DNA of 64,000 nt from Trichosphaerium sp. ATCC 40318 (Eukaryota; Discosea; Flabellinia; Trichosidae). The stretch is taken from NCBI GenBank assembly GCA_038496445.1, contig JALMLS010000381.1:1-64000 (forward strand), given 5' to 3'. The notes below the pieces were generated by a model, which searched no databases, was not told the DNA's origin, and was given only the letters and a program-made list of their open reading frames with translations. Of the stretch, positions 33,768 through 44,129 are shown piece by piece. Numbering within the stretch: position 1 is the stretch's first letter; each line of letters starts with the position of its first letter. Position numbers and translations under genes: made by a program.

Positions 33768-36700
33768 ATGTCTCCAAGCAGGAGAACTCATAAAAAGCGA
33801 TCTTGGTCAGCTAGCAGAAAGGATAGTGTAGGAGGTACGACCCTTTAACGTGTAGCATGATACAACCTGTATCTGCGTAGTGTACCGCACCAAAAAAGTC
33901 TATCGCCTTTTTATGACTACAACGTTCAAAACGTATCGCGCCTGCGCTATTTTCATAAAAATCTTGTTCAGTACACCATACATAGTGTTAATAAATTTTA
34001 AGGTGTACCTCTTTCATACAGCTCAATATCTCCTGGATCGTCACCACTAGCATCACCAACGTACGTACACAGCGTTTGAATTTAGCTCGCTGTAAAACCG
34101 CTCCGCATAGCGTCAACAGATAATCTCCGTTTTACCAGCGTGAAAAACAGCGAAACAATCTCACAACGCTTAAAAAGAGCAAAAAAAAATACTGCACGAG
34201 TTTATGAAAATCAAAAAGCCTAATTCCCTTGTCTGACAGTGTTTTAATTACATTTTTAGACTATATGGTCCTCGTCTAGGAGATCCAGTACGAGGTGGCC
34301 ATGTCACAGCTACAGCTGACATGATCAGCGATGAAATAAAAAAGATTGTCCATAGAGGCCGTACAAAGTCTTTAGGAAGGCGTAGACGAAATTCTGAGCG
34401 AGATGGCACACGTATGCAGCAAAGAAGTTGCTTTTTTTATGATTTTTTTATGAATAATTCGTTTTGCACTGTACTCACGTCACATGTAGTGAATATGCTT
34501 GAGTTTAGCGCAAATAGCCAAAGAGGTTATAATAGAGTACATTCTAAGCAGCGATCATATAGTTTATTCGCTCTGACGTCTGTAAACCTTGTAATGTCTT
34601 CTGAAGGTGATTGGTTGGGTACGTTTTATCTTTGTGAATTTATACTAATTTACTACAGCTCCTGAGGCTGTAAAACAGCTCGCTACAGATAATCTAGATG
34701 ATTTACACACCATGGCGTGTAATTTAATCAAGCGATTTAGTGATGGCATGTGTCATGCGCTTGAAGCTTCTAGAGGCCTTACAATGGTATATGTAAGGCA
34801 AATCCGCCTTATACTCACCACTGTAATTGCTGAACTACCACCAGCACCTTGTAAATACTGCTTCTTGCTCGCTGGTGATATTAGGTATGAGATTCTTTTT
34901 TAATCATGATTTATTTTCCTATTTATGGATTTCTCTTGTTTTAGCTTGTTTGTTTGGTATTTATTAATTCTATTTCTAGTTACGGTCATACAGGACCATA
35001 TTCAAAAGCTTTATTAATCATATTGATTGAAAATGATACCCCAGCGATAAGAAAGTATTTTCAAAAATTAATGAAGAATATCAAGTCTTTCAATGTTGAT
35101 CGATTTGTATATTGTTGTCTTGATAGTAAACAAGTAAGAAAAAGACATATTAAAACTGCAGCACAAATGGCAGAGTACTTGGATGAGTTAGCAAGCGAAA
35201 CAGATAAAGGTACAAACTTTTATTTCACTATTTCTTCGTTTCTTCATTTTCACAAAGACAGACTTCCTTTGCGGTTACTTAGTTTCTCAACAACTTTTAC
35301 TTACTTTTTTATCTGTAGGAGATATCCAACTATATATACGATGCAGAGATGCCGTGTTTCTTATGGGTCATCGGCCTATTTTCATCGATTTTCAAGCTTA
35401 CTTTTATGATCGTCTTAATCAACGTGATCCAATATCTAATTTTACACAACGAGAAGAAAGAAGTAGACGTCTTATGACAAAGAGATTTGGTTTGCCTTTA
35501 GCAAACTTAAAGTCAAGTAATGCAATACATGTATTCGGTCATTTACAACTACCTTTGGCGTTAATGTTAAGACAACTTGGAATCTTTCATGAATTTCCAG
35601 AACGTGATATTCTTGAACTCTGTTCTATCCTTTTTGATGGTGTTCAAAAGATTGAAGAGAGCGTCAGAGTTGCTATGGTACGTAATAAAATACCACCATG
35701 ATAGATTTATTTCTTGATTTTATGTTGATATCAAAAACTCTAAAACTTCTTCTAGGACAAAGCTATGGAGCTCCGATTTAGGTCTCACTTGTATTATAAG
35801 ACAAATAATAATATTGTCAGATTAAAACGTGATGATGTCAAAGATGTAGCAGGACAAGAGAATTACATGCAACTAAGCACAAATGACTCTAAAGAAGTAA
35901 TTAATATTATTGTAAATGTGCTTCAACCATTTTATGATGCAACACCAAAGTTCTGTGCATTACCACTTTATGATGCTGCATTGGAGTATACAATGTTAGT
36001 AGTCAAACGATCAGCTGATAAGACTCTACGAGAGTTAAAGAGAGACTTTAGACGAACTGTAAAGAGGTACGCACTAACTTCTAAGTTTTTCAAAATTTTG
36101 TGAAACATGATATTAACAAAACAACCTTTAGGCTTATTGGTACTGATGGAAGCCAACCTAAGTTAACAGGTGGTGAAGCTGGACAATTTTCAATTACTAA
36201 AGATCTTGCTGAAAAGTGGAAAGATCCATCTAACCTTACTATTGATGGTAATGGTATTATAATAAAACGGCAACCACATCTTGCAGGTACGTTCTTATTT
36301 TATTTTATCCAAGTTCGTCATTGTTTGCTACGAACTTTTCGTACAGTTTTATCAATAGTGGCATAGCCTCATTTGTTTCTAGGCTACCAGCATGCTGCTT
36401 CTCTTCTCTACTGGCTCATCTTGGGCTATGGAGCACCTTACAATGAACTATGTAAACTTGAAGGCAAAGGAGGTCAACATGTGCCTGTATTGCTTACTAG
36501 GAGGATTCTTGGTATACCAGTACCTTATGCTGATACTAGAAATCGTAAGCTCGATCATGCTGATCTCACAAACTTTATGATAATGAGTATGCTTCTTAAT
36601 ATGACGAGTTGTGCTCCTACAAACTTTATTTTGGAAAGATCTCCTACGGTACACTTTTATATGTAATACCAAATCTTAACAGTGTTCTAGAACCCTTCAC

Positions 36701-39700
36701 AATATCGTTTGTGTAATGTTGATGCTGAATATGGATTCTTATCAGAAAGTGTTACTCTTACAGACACTGGAGAAGAAGTACGTCTTCTACAGTTTTCTTT
36801 TAAAATTGTGGGTTTTTTTAACTTTTTGTAGGTGAAGGAACTCAAGATTCTGAATATTCTTTATTGTATGCCACAGATGACTGCTGTCATTCCTATGGGT
36901 ATATTACTGGATTTTAGTATCATTCAACCTCGTGCTGATGTTTTTTTTCAATATTAGAAACCAGAGCAATTTTTATGCAGATTGATCCTAAAGACATTGT
37001 CCATTCATGGGCTACGTATTTGGTAGAACAAGAGGAGCGATACCGTACATTATTCACAAACAAAGAGATGGAAAAATGGTGTAAAGAAGGTACAGATATT
37101 ACAAATTGTTGGTGTATTTCTGAGTGCTCTTGTAGGAAGTGTCTTGCCAATGATGTTCCAGCCTGACTGTCTACCTTTAATATACGACCGTCTTCGTCGT
37201 ATAACGAAAGCGTACGCATCAGTGCGACTGTACAGGTTGTATTCATGATGTATTAGGTTCGAGAGTGATCCAAGAGGTTATAGTTTAACGCCAATCAAAC
37301 TTCTTTGCCTTCTTGAGTCAGCAATGGGTAAATAGTTTCGCGTTGGATTTCTTTTAATGTTAATTGTATTCTTTAGGTTCTATCTATGAAGCACAACTAG
37401 AATTTAAACAGCAGACTCCACAAGACCGTTATAAGACTATTGCGCGACAGTATATGAGAAAATCAAGTCGAACAAATCCTTTCAAGTTTATTCCAAAGAG
37501 CATTAAAGCAGGTACGCAGTTTTTTTTTTCTTTACTTTTTAAACAGTAGCTTGTTTGTGACACCTTTAGCCGATATGTCAAAGCATGGTCTTGCAACGCC
37601 ATCTATAATGTTGATGCAAGCAAAAGAGATTGCACAGCATGGTGATATGGTTAGAAATGCTTGCAATGAGATGATGAAAGGACAAACCACTTTGTTCTCT
37701 GAATTTAAAGTACGCTTTTTATTTTCGTCACTTAAGTGACTGTTGTATTGTTCTTCTTTCCTAAACTATTTGTGTAGTCAGTTACTCTCAGAGAAGAGGC
37801 ATTAGAATGGTGTACATTTGGACCAAAGAAGTATAATGATGGTGAAGAGCGTGTCATTAAACTTCTAAAGAACGGAAAACGTATAAGTCTTCATCGACTC
37901 TCTCTTGAGAATTATAAACTTCTAAGCAACGAGAAGCTTCTAGCTATTATCCGTAATAGTCCACAGTTAACAGAACTTAATGTACGGACACTTTCAAACA
38001 AGTCAAAAGCAGTTTGATGCCAAAACAGTCTGAAACTAAATATTTCCAAATAGGTTTCTGGATGTCCTGTTGATGAAAAGACAGTTCACCAAATTTCGAA
38101 GACATGCAACTTTCTTCAACGATTAGTTATAAAAGACACTGCAGTTACTGTCTGGGATCAATACTTTCCAAACTTGCGGTCATTGGCTATTCATAATTGT
38201 CAAATATTGAAATTGCATTGTCCAAAGTTAGAGAGATTAGAACTATGTGGTAATATTAATGCACAAGATACTGAGAAGCTTGACTGTCCGAAACTACTAA
38301 GTATTGATTTTACTGCTTGTGATCACTTCCCATTTTTGGGTATTCTACGTCTAGGAGGTTATAAAGAAGGTAAAGTTAACTTTTTTTGAGTTAGATTTTT
38401 TTTGTTCAAGTCTTTCTTTTTGCGCTTTTTTGTCCGCTTCAGAGAAGTTTCCTTAGATCCCTGAACACGAATTTCTAATACTGGTATTGTTGCAAGCATG
38501 TACTCATATTTTTGTTAGGTTTCAGAGCTAGTGGGTTACCAGGAGAAACAAAAACAATGCTTCTTGAGCATTTTAAAACTCATGATATTCTCAATGGAAT
38601 GAATTGTACAGAGTTTTATGCAAAGTTCATTGATAAGCTACCTCTCGGTCGTGCTAATATCACAGATAAAAACCTATTGTCCACCCTTAACAGACTCGAA
38701 AACGTGAACCATGTAGATCTTCGCGGGTGCCCACTAATCACTGAATACGGTATTCAAGAGTTGAAGAAAAAATCGACTATCAAGACAATACAGCAATGGG
38801 GAGTTTTGGCTAATTATGAAGGATGTGATGGACGTGTACCTGGTATTATTGTCGTTAGACATATAGGTAAGTTCGGGTGTAACAAAACGCACCAGAGAAG
38901 AAAAATTGCTTCGTTCTTATTTTTTTCCTTTTTTTGTAGGTATCAATCTAGCTGCCACTGGAAGTACTCATAACTCTGTTGCTATATGGGATTTAAAAGA
39001 GATGAAGCTATTGCTATCTTGGAAAGCTCATAGTGGTCATGTTAGAGATATATGCGGTAAGCTTTATTAGTAAGTCTTTTTTGACTCTGCCACAGGACTT
39101 CCTGATGGAAGGTTTGCCACTTGCTCTGATGATAAAACTATAAAATTATGGCATTACAATCGTGCTAAGAACACAAAAGAGCATTTATGCACTTTTGAAG
39201 GTACTACTTCTTCGGACAAACAGTTTTATGTTTTTCTGGATTGTATGTTGCTTCTTTATGTGACTTTTATTCTAGGTCATACTGGAAAGGTTGTGCGTAT
39301 GTGTTTTAGACATAACGGACAGATTATATCAGCTTCACATGATAATACCATTCGGATATGGGATATCTTTACAGGAGCTTGTATAAGTACTCTGACAGGT
39401 CATTCTACATCTGTTCACTGTGTTGTTCTTGTATACACTGATATGTTGGCATCATGTGCTAGCAGGTACGGAAAGAGAAGGAAATTAAGACCTTGAGTTT
39501 GACAAATGCGTGACTTTGAGTTGATTTTTCTTTTTTTCAGATATTCGAGTGATACTATCGGTGAGGTCAAGATTTGGGACTTAAATTCGAAAACTTGTAA
39601 GCATACGATTAAAGCGCCTGGTATAATGGACTTGCGTCGGTTCCCAGGTGGAAAAGTTGGTGGTATGTTTTCAAAACTAGTTCAAATGTCAAATCGATCT

Positions 39701-40194
39701 TTCACTTGCTTTGGTTTTGTTTTGCTTTAGTTTGACTGTATTGATCTCGGTTTAGGTTGTAGTTGGCCTGGTGGTGAACAAGGTATGGTCACTATTTGGA
39801 GCGTAAGAGATCCTAAGAGAGGCTGTACTGCAACAGCTGTTCAGGTAAAGCCTTGTCGTCTATTTTACAAAAAAGCTATTTTATTGTCTTCGTCATGCTG
39901 ATTGTATTTTTTTCTAGCCTAATCCAGCCTTTATTTTACTCCTTCCTAATGGCAACTTGGCCTGTGGATCTTATGGTTTCATTAAGCTTTGGTACGTCAA
40001 TATATGATCTCGAAGGAAGAGTATCTTAATCATTTTTTGTTAGGGACTTAAAGGAAGAAGAGTGCCAATCTACTTTGATGGGATCTTTCGTTGGCGCTGA
40101 ATTATTAGATGAAGGCCGTTTATTAACAGCCAGTAAGAACACTGTTATTGTGTTTAATTTTCTAGAGGATCGTCTTGAACGTAAATCAACATAG
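33768..40194 (+). CDS. Giant kinase-like / LRR / WD40 protein
   Basis: More than 20 exons with GT-AG introns. ATG at 33768 is the best start (SRRTHKKRS, basic and Ser-rich). Next comes a helical region of unknown type (about 34950-36070), then a PI-kinase/HipA-like core: GEAGQFSIT, IIIKRQP as the likely Lys strand, GYQHAASLLYWLILGYGAP, APTNFILE and CNVDAEYGF, corresponding to the (D)xxxxN and IDxDxAF motifs of that fold, with IDPKDIVHSW after it. Then come LRRs of AMN1 type (about 37900-38780, such as LTELNVSGCPVDEKTV and VNHVDLRGCPLITEYG) and WD40 repeats (38930-40170, such as SVAIWDLKE, KTIKLWHYN and NTIRIWDIF). The stop is at 40192-40194. The same kinase-like core with LRRs occurs, to my knowledge, in bacteria living in amoebae. 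The catalytic Asp appears to be missing (A in APTNF), so activity is uncertain. Confidence 0.7.
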
Positions 40195-40875
40195 AAAGAA
40201 AAAAACAAGAAACGAAAAAAAAAAAGAAGCAACATTATCTTCATTCGCCCCTTGCTTTCAAAAAAAGGAAATGAAGTTTTTGTTGCCGTTATTTTAACGC
40301 TAAAAGGAAGAAAAGAAGCGGTTGTACTATACTAAAACGAAGAAGAAAAAACAAACTAAAAAGCAATAAAACTAGTCCTAAACAGACGTGTTGTGTTATA
40401 TTGCCAAATGATTCATCTATAAACGTGACAATTATTTAATATAATGTTCTGTTTATATTCACAGGCAAGTAACAGCATAGCGTCGACATATTTTTGAGGA
40501 ACGTAAAAGTGTACAAAAACTAGTAATGGCAAAATACTAATTATTTCTCACACTGTAGCTATTTTTCTAAGATCCTTTCAACTATGTCACATATGGATCT
40601 TTTTTTCTGCAAGTACACCGTTCTCGCCAGATAACCAATCACTAGCAAGAAGTATCCTTTTCATCACTGAGATATGTACCTGTATCATCTATCACAATAC
40701 CTGCACGTATAAAACCTGTTTCTATCTTCATCAGCTGGCGTCAATATTGCCATTAATTGACATTGATACAACTTCATTGTGTCCATATTGTGCTAGTAGA
40801 GTGAGATGTACTGTGAGAATGCTAAAGATAATTCGATTGCCCTCAGTAAAAATGACTTCAACTTTGTTAATTTTA
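40195..40875. other. Spacer between convergent genes
   Basis: AT-rich; 40200-40400 is purine-rich. It carries the 3' ends of two converging genes. No other feature recognised. Confidence 0.5.
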
Positions 40876-42078
40876 TTATTGTCTGCACTGTGCTAGCACC
40901 TTGATGCCGTTGTTTGATTTACAATACGATAGATTAATAGATTGGGAACCCATCAATGCCTCTATAGCCTCGTCTGTAATCGATTTACAATAAGATAGAT
41001 CAATAAAGTGGGCACCCACAAGCGCCTTTATGCCCGCATCTGTAATGGCTTGGCAATTGGACAGATCAATTCTGTGTACTCCTGTCAATGCCTTGACACC
41101 TTCATCTGTTATAGATTGGCAATTAGATAGCTTGATAGTGTGTGCTCCAGCCAACGCCTTCACAGCTTTATCGGTTACCGTTGTAGATGATAAAGTGATA
41201 TTGTGAACACCTGCCAAAGCCATTACACCCTCATCAGTCATTGATTTACAATTACGCAGTTTGATAGTGTGTACACCTCTCAATGCCTTCAAACCCTCAT
41301 CTGTTACTAGTGTGAATGATAAATTAATAGCGTGTGCACCTGCCAACGCCTTGATACCTTTGTCTGTTATTGATTGGCAATTAGATAGATCAATATTGTG
41401 TACACCAGCCAAAGCCTTGACACCCTCATCAGTTATTAATTTACAATTACGCAGTTTGATAGTGTGTACACCTCTCAATGCCTTCAAACCCTCATCTGTT
41501 ACTAGTGTGAATGATAAATTAATAGCGTGTGCACCTGCCAACGCCTTGATACCTTCATCTGATATTGTATGACAATTCCTTAGCTTGATAGTGTGTACAC
41601 CTGTCATTGCCTTTACGCCTTCATCTGTAATTGATTTCCAATAAGATAGATCAATAGTGTGTACTCCTGCCAATGCCTTGATACTCTCATCTGTCAATGT
41701 TTGGCAATTAGATAGGTTGATATTGTGTACTCCAGCCAACGCCTTGATACCTTCGTCTGTTATTGATTTGCATCCCATTAGGTTGATAGTGTGTACTCCA
41801 GCAAGTAATTGCAGATGACAATTCATCACATCACTGAATTCGTACAAAGAAAGGGCGGTATTCTTCAGTAAAGGACTTCCTGAAAGGGTTTTCACTTCGG
41901 ATTCTGTTTTAACAACTATTTCATTGTATCCGACATGGTTGTGGACGATATCTCGTAATAAGCGGCATGTTTGGGCTGATCGGAGAGTAAATGTCCCTTG
42001 TTTGAGAATATGAGCTATTACTTCAACTGGAAGTGCTACAAGCTCAGTTTTCGTCGTTTTTGTGTGTTGTTCAGCCAT
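40876..42078 (-). CDS. Intronless F-box / leucine-rich-repeat protein
   Basis: A single uninterrupted frame of 400 codons, unusual among its intron-rich neighbours. Residues about 12-55 form an F-box (LVALPVEVIAHILKQG, TCRLLRDIV). From about residue 90 there are roughly 13 AMN1/FBXL-type LRRs of 21-25 aa, each like VHTIDLSYWKSITDEGVKAM. It is probably a substrate adaptor of an SCF ubiquitin ligase. The repeats are very similar at DNA level: a 110-bp stretch at 41251-41360 recurs unchanged at 41446-41555, showing recent internal duplication. Such F-box and LRR genes are frequent in giant viruses of protists, so transfer in either direction is possible but not shown. Confidence 0.85.
   Translation of the reverse strand: MAEQHTKTTKTELVALPVEVIAHILKQGTFTLRSAQTCRLLRDIVHNHVGYNEIVVKTESEVKTLSGSPLLKNTALSLYEFSDVMNCHLQLLAGVHTINLMGCKSITDEGIKALAGVHNINLSNCQTLTDESIKALAGVHTIDLSYWKSITDEGVKAMTGVHTIKLRNCHTISDEGIKALAGAHAINLSFTLVTDEGLKALRGVHTIKLRNCKLITDEGVKALAGVHNIDLSNCQSITDKGIKALAGAHAINLSFTLVTDEGLKALRGVHTIKLRNCKSMTDEGVMALAGVHNITLSSTTVTDKAVKALAGAHTIKLSNCQSITDEGVKALTGVHRIDLSNCQAITDAGIKALVGAHFIDLSYCKSITDEAIEALMGSQSINLSYCKSNNGIKVLAQCRQ
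41251..41555 (-). repeat. Internal duplication in the F-box/LRR gene (period 195 bp)
   Basis: 41251-41360 and 41446-41555 are identical by eye and 195 bp apart (65 codons, in frame). The repeated protein block reads AGAHAINLSFTLVTDEG then LRGVHTIKLRNCK. Confidence 0.85.
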
Positions 42079-42461
42079 TTCGTTAAAGATATTGCGTACA
42101 GAACCGTAGAGAGAGTTTGCTACTGCTATGAATGGTTGTAGACTATTCAGTTGTAGCCAGACAAATTAACCTTTGAAATCTGACGAAATTCGTATTAAGT
42201 TTACTTCAGTGCACTTAAGTTGTGAAACAAGTGTCACACTTTCTGCGATTTTCAAGTGTATTCATACAACGACAGGGAAGCTCTTGGAAAGATTGTATTA
42301 AGCCCAGACTGGTATCTACAATGACAGAGAAAATGGAAGGTTAAAGTCATCTGTTATGGATGCTTTGTTGGCAGTGTAAAGAAAAAAAAGAGTGGACCTA
42401 TTCAAATAAAACCCCTTGCACGAAAGCGATTATGTACACAGTTTTTTATTTTTGAGTATAT
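42079..42461. other. Spacer upstream of the F-box/LRR gene
   Basis: AT-rich. It holds the F-box/LRR promoter and, near 42420-42461, the conserved 3' end of Rho-like copy 2. No further feature. Confidence 0.45.
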
Positions 42462-43222
42462 TTACAAGATACGACACTTTTTATATTTCTTACTCTTTTT
42501 TTTCTTTGAAAGTAAAACGCTCATCGCTATGCCTTTAAAAATATCTTCTACACTGTTAAAGTCATTTTTTGCTGAACATTCCATGTGTGCTACTGCGCCC
42601 AGCTTTTTAGCAACTGATTGTGCTTCTTGTGTAGATACTCCATCAGGTGTAATATGTTTCAAGTCTGACTTTGTTCCTACTAAGATAAAAGGAACATCAG
42701 GAGCATGATGTGTAATTTCTGGAATCCATTTTGTTTTAACATTTGATAATGACTTCTTATTATCACACGAATAACAAACTAGGAAAATCCCAGCATCGGC
42801 ATATGAAAGTGGTCTTAGTTTATCATATTTTTCTTGCCTAAAAAACACTGGTTAGCTCAACAATCATTGAACAACAATGTTTTTTTTTTTGGTGCAGAAT
42901 TTAAAACATGTCACATACCCCGTTGTATCCCAAAGTGTCAAAGTTATTTTCTTTCCAGTCGACGTTTCAAAAGTACATGCAAAATTATCACTAAAGAAAA
43001 TATAAGTAATTGCTTCATAACACGTGGTCAAAAGGATGAGTAAACGTGAAGCACTTACAATACTGTCTCTGTGGCTTCAGGGTAATTTCCATTTGTGTAT
43101 GTATGTAGCAAAGCCCTTCAAAAAGAAGTGAGAAAAAGCGCCTGTCGCTAGTACTTTGGATCTTACCTTTTCCCTACAGCTCTGTCTCCAACTACAACTA
43201 CTTTAGCTTCTATTGCTGTCAT
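42462..43222 (-). CDS. Rho-like small GTPase, atypical (copy 2)
   Basis: Same four-exon structure as copy 1 at 1650-2403, inverted. Start ATG 43222. The P-loop reads GDRAVGKR, so it too has Arg where Ser/Thr binds Mg. Unlike copy 1 it keeps the switch I Thr (ETVFDNF), and its switch II reads DTTGQEKY. It lacks the Rho insert helix and ends in a lysine-rich tail plus CRIL. The last exon differs from copy 1 at only about seven residues, all in its C-terminal half, whereas the first three exons differ at roughly 40 percent of positions. That patchwork suggests gene conversion of the last exon. Confidence 0.9.
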
Positions 43223-44129
43223 GTTATTCTTGTTGGTGTTTGTTTATTTTGATTTCTTTTTTGTATTGCTTTTATCTTAACGCTTTCAGTTTCGCAAACA
43301 CAAAACCGAAACGGTTCGAATTAGCTTCAGTGAAACCCCAAAATACTCCTTGAAACTCCTACTTGTATTAATAGCATGACAAAATATGATGAGGTAACAT
43401 ATGCTGCCAGGAGCACTTTAATATTATTTTTGAACGAATAAATTTGGTACAAAGGTGTCCGAAAAGTTCGAACAAGTTCGAAAAAAAACAGTTCGAAAAT
43501 TTAGACTAACTAACAGGCGGTTCACTTTCTACCAGGACCCGCTTGAGGACTCGCTCCAGTTCGCAAGAACTCGGTATTGATTCACAAATTGTCAGCTGTG
43601 TACAGAACAATTTCTGAATTTAGGCTTATTCTAGAAAACACGTGATTTTTGCAGTTCGAACGACGAGTTCGAAAAAACTGTTCGAAAAATTCAGACAGCA
43701 TTCGTTTTCCCTCTAGTTGTCAATCATTGTTTTGACCAAAAAGAAAACGATTGGAGTTTTTTTTGAAAACCATCGCAACCACATTAACACGTGCTCAATG
43801 AAACAAGCACCAGGATGGGTTCTGTTGTAAGCATCAGTCATAATAATAGTTATTTTTCAACAAAACTGATAAACATAGCTTCAGAAGCCTCACGGCGTGT
43901 CATTTCTGTTAAATTAAGTCAGAGTTACACTAAGTGTATTTCTGCGACCATAATTAGCAGGTTTATAGCTGTTAACGTATATATCTGGTATGTACATCAA
44001 ATAAGCTACAATTGCGAGCAAATTCATTGTAATAATTCAGTAATGTTTTCTAGGCGTACTGTACAGTGTGAGAAAGCCACAAACGCACTTTGTAGTAAAT
44101 GGCGTAATTTCCATTGAAACTAGTAAATA
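43223..44129. repeat. Duplicated GTPase flank with TTCGAA-rich insertion
   Basis: 43223-43760 is the inverted counterpart of 1320-1649. Between about 43500 and 43690 there is an extra block flanked on both sides by a GTTCGAAAA(A)TT.AGAC motif. It resembles a short insertion or local duplication. The remainder to 44129 is AT-rich spacer before the receptor-like gene. Confidence 0.6.

Noticed and set aside
41261-41572. A 103-codon plus-strand frame
   Set aside because: Antisense shadow of the LRR repeats; its periodicity is inherited from the other strand.
43300-43330. GGTTCGAATTAG as a possible tRNA T-loop
   Set aside because: No acceptor stem, D-arm or anticodon arm can be drawn around it; the motif belongs to the TTCGAA-rich flank.
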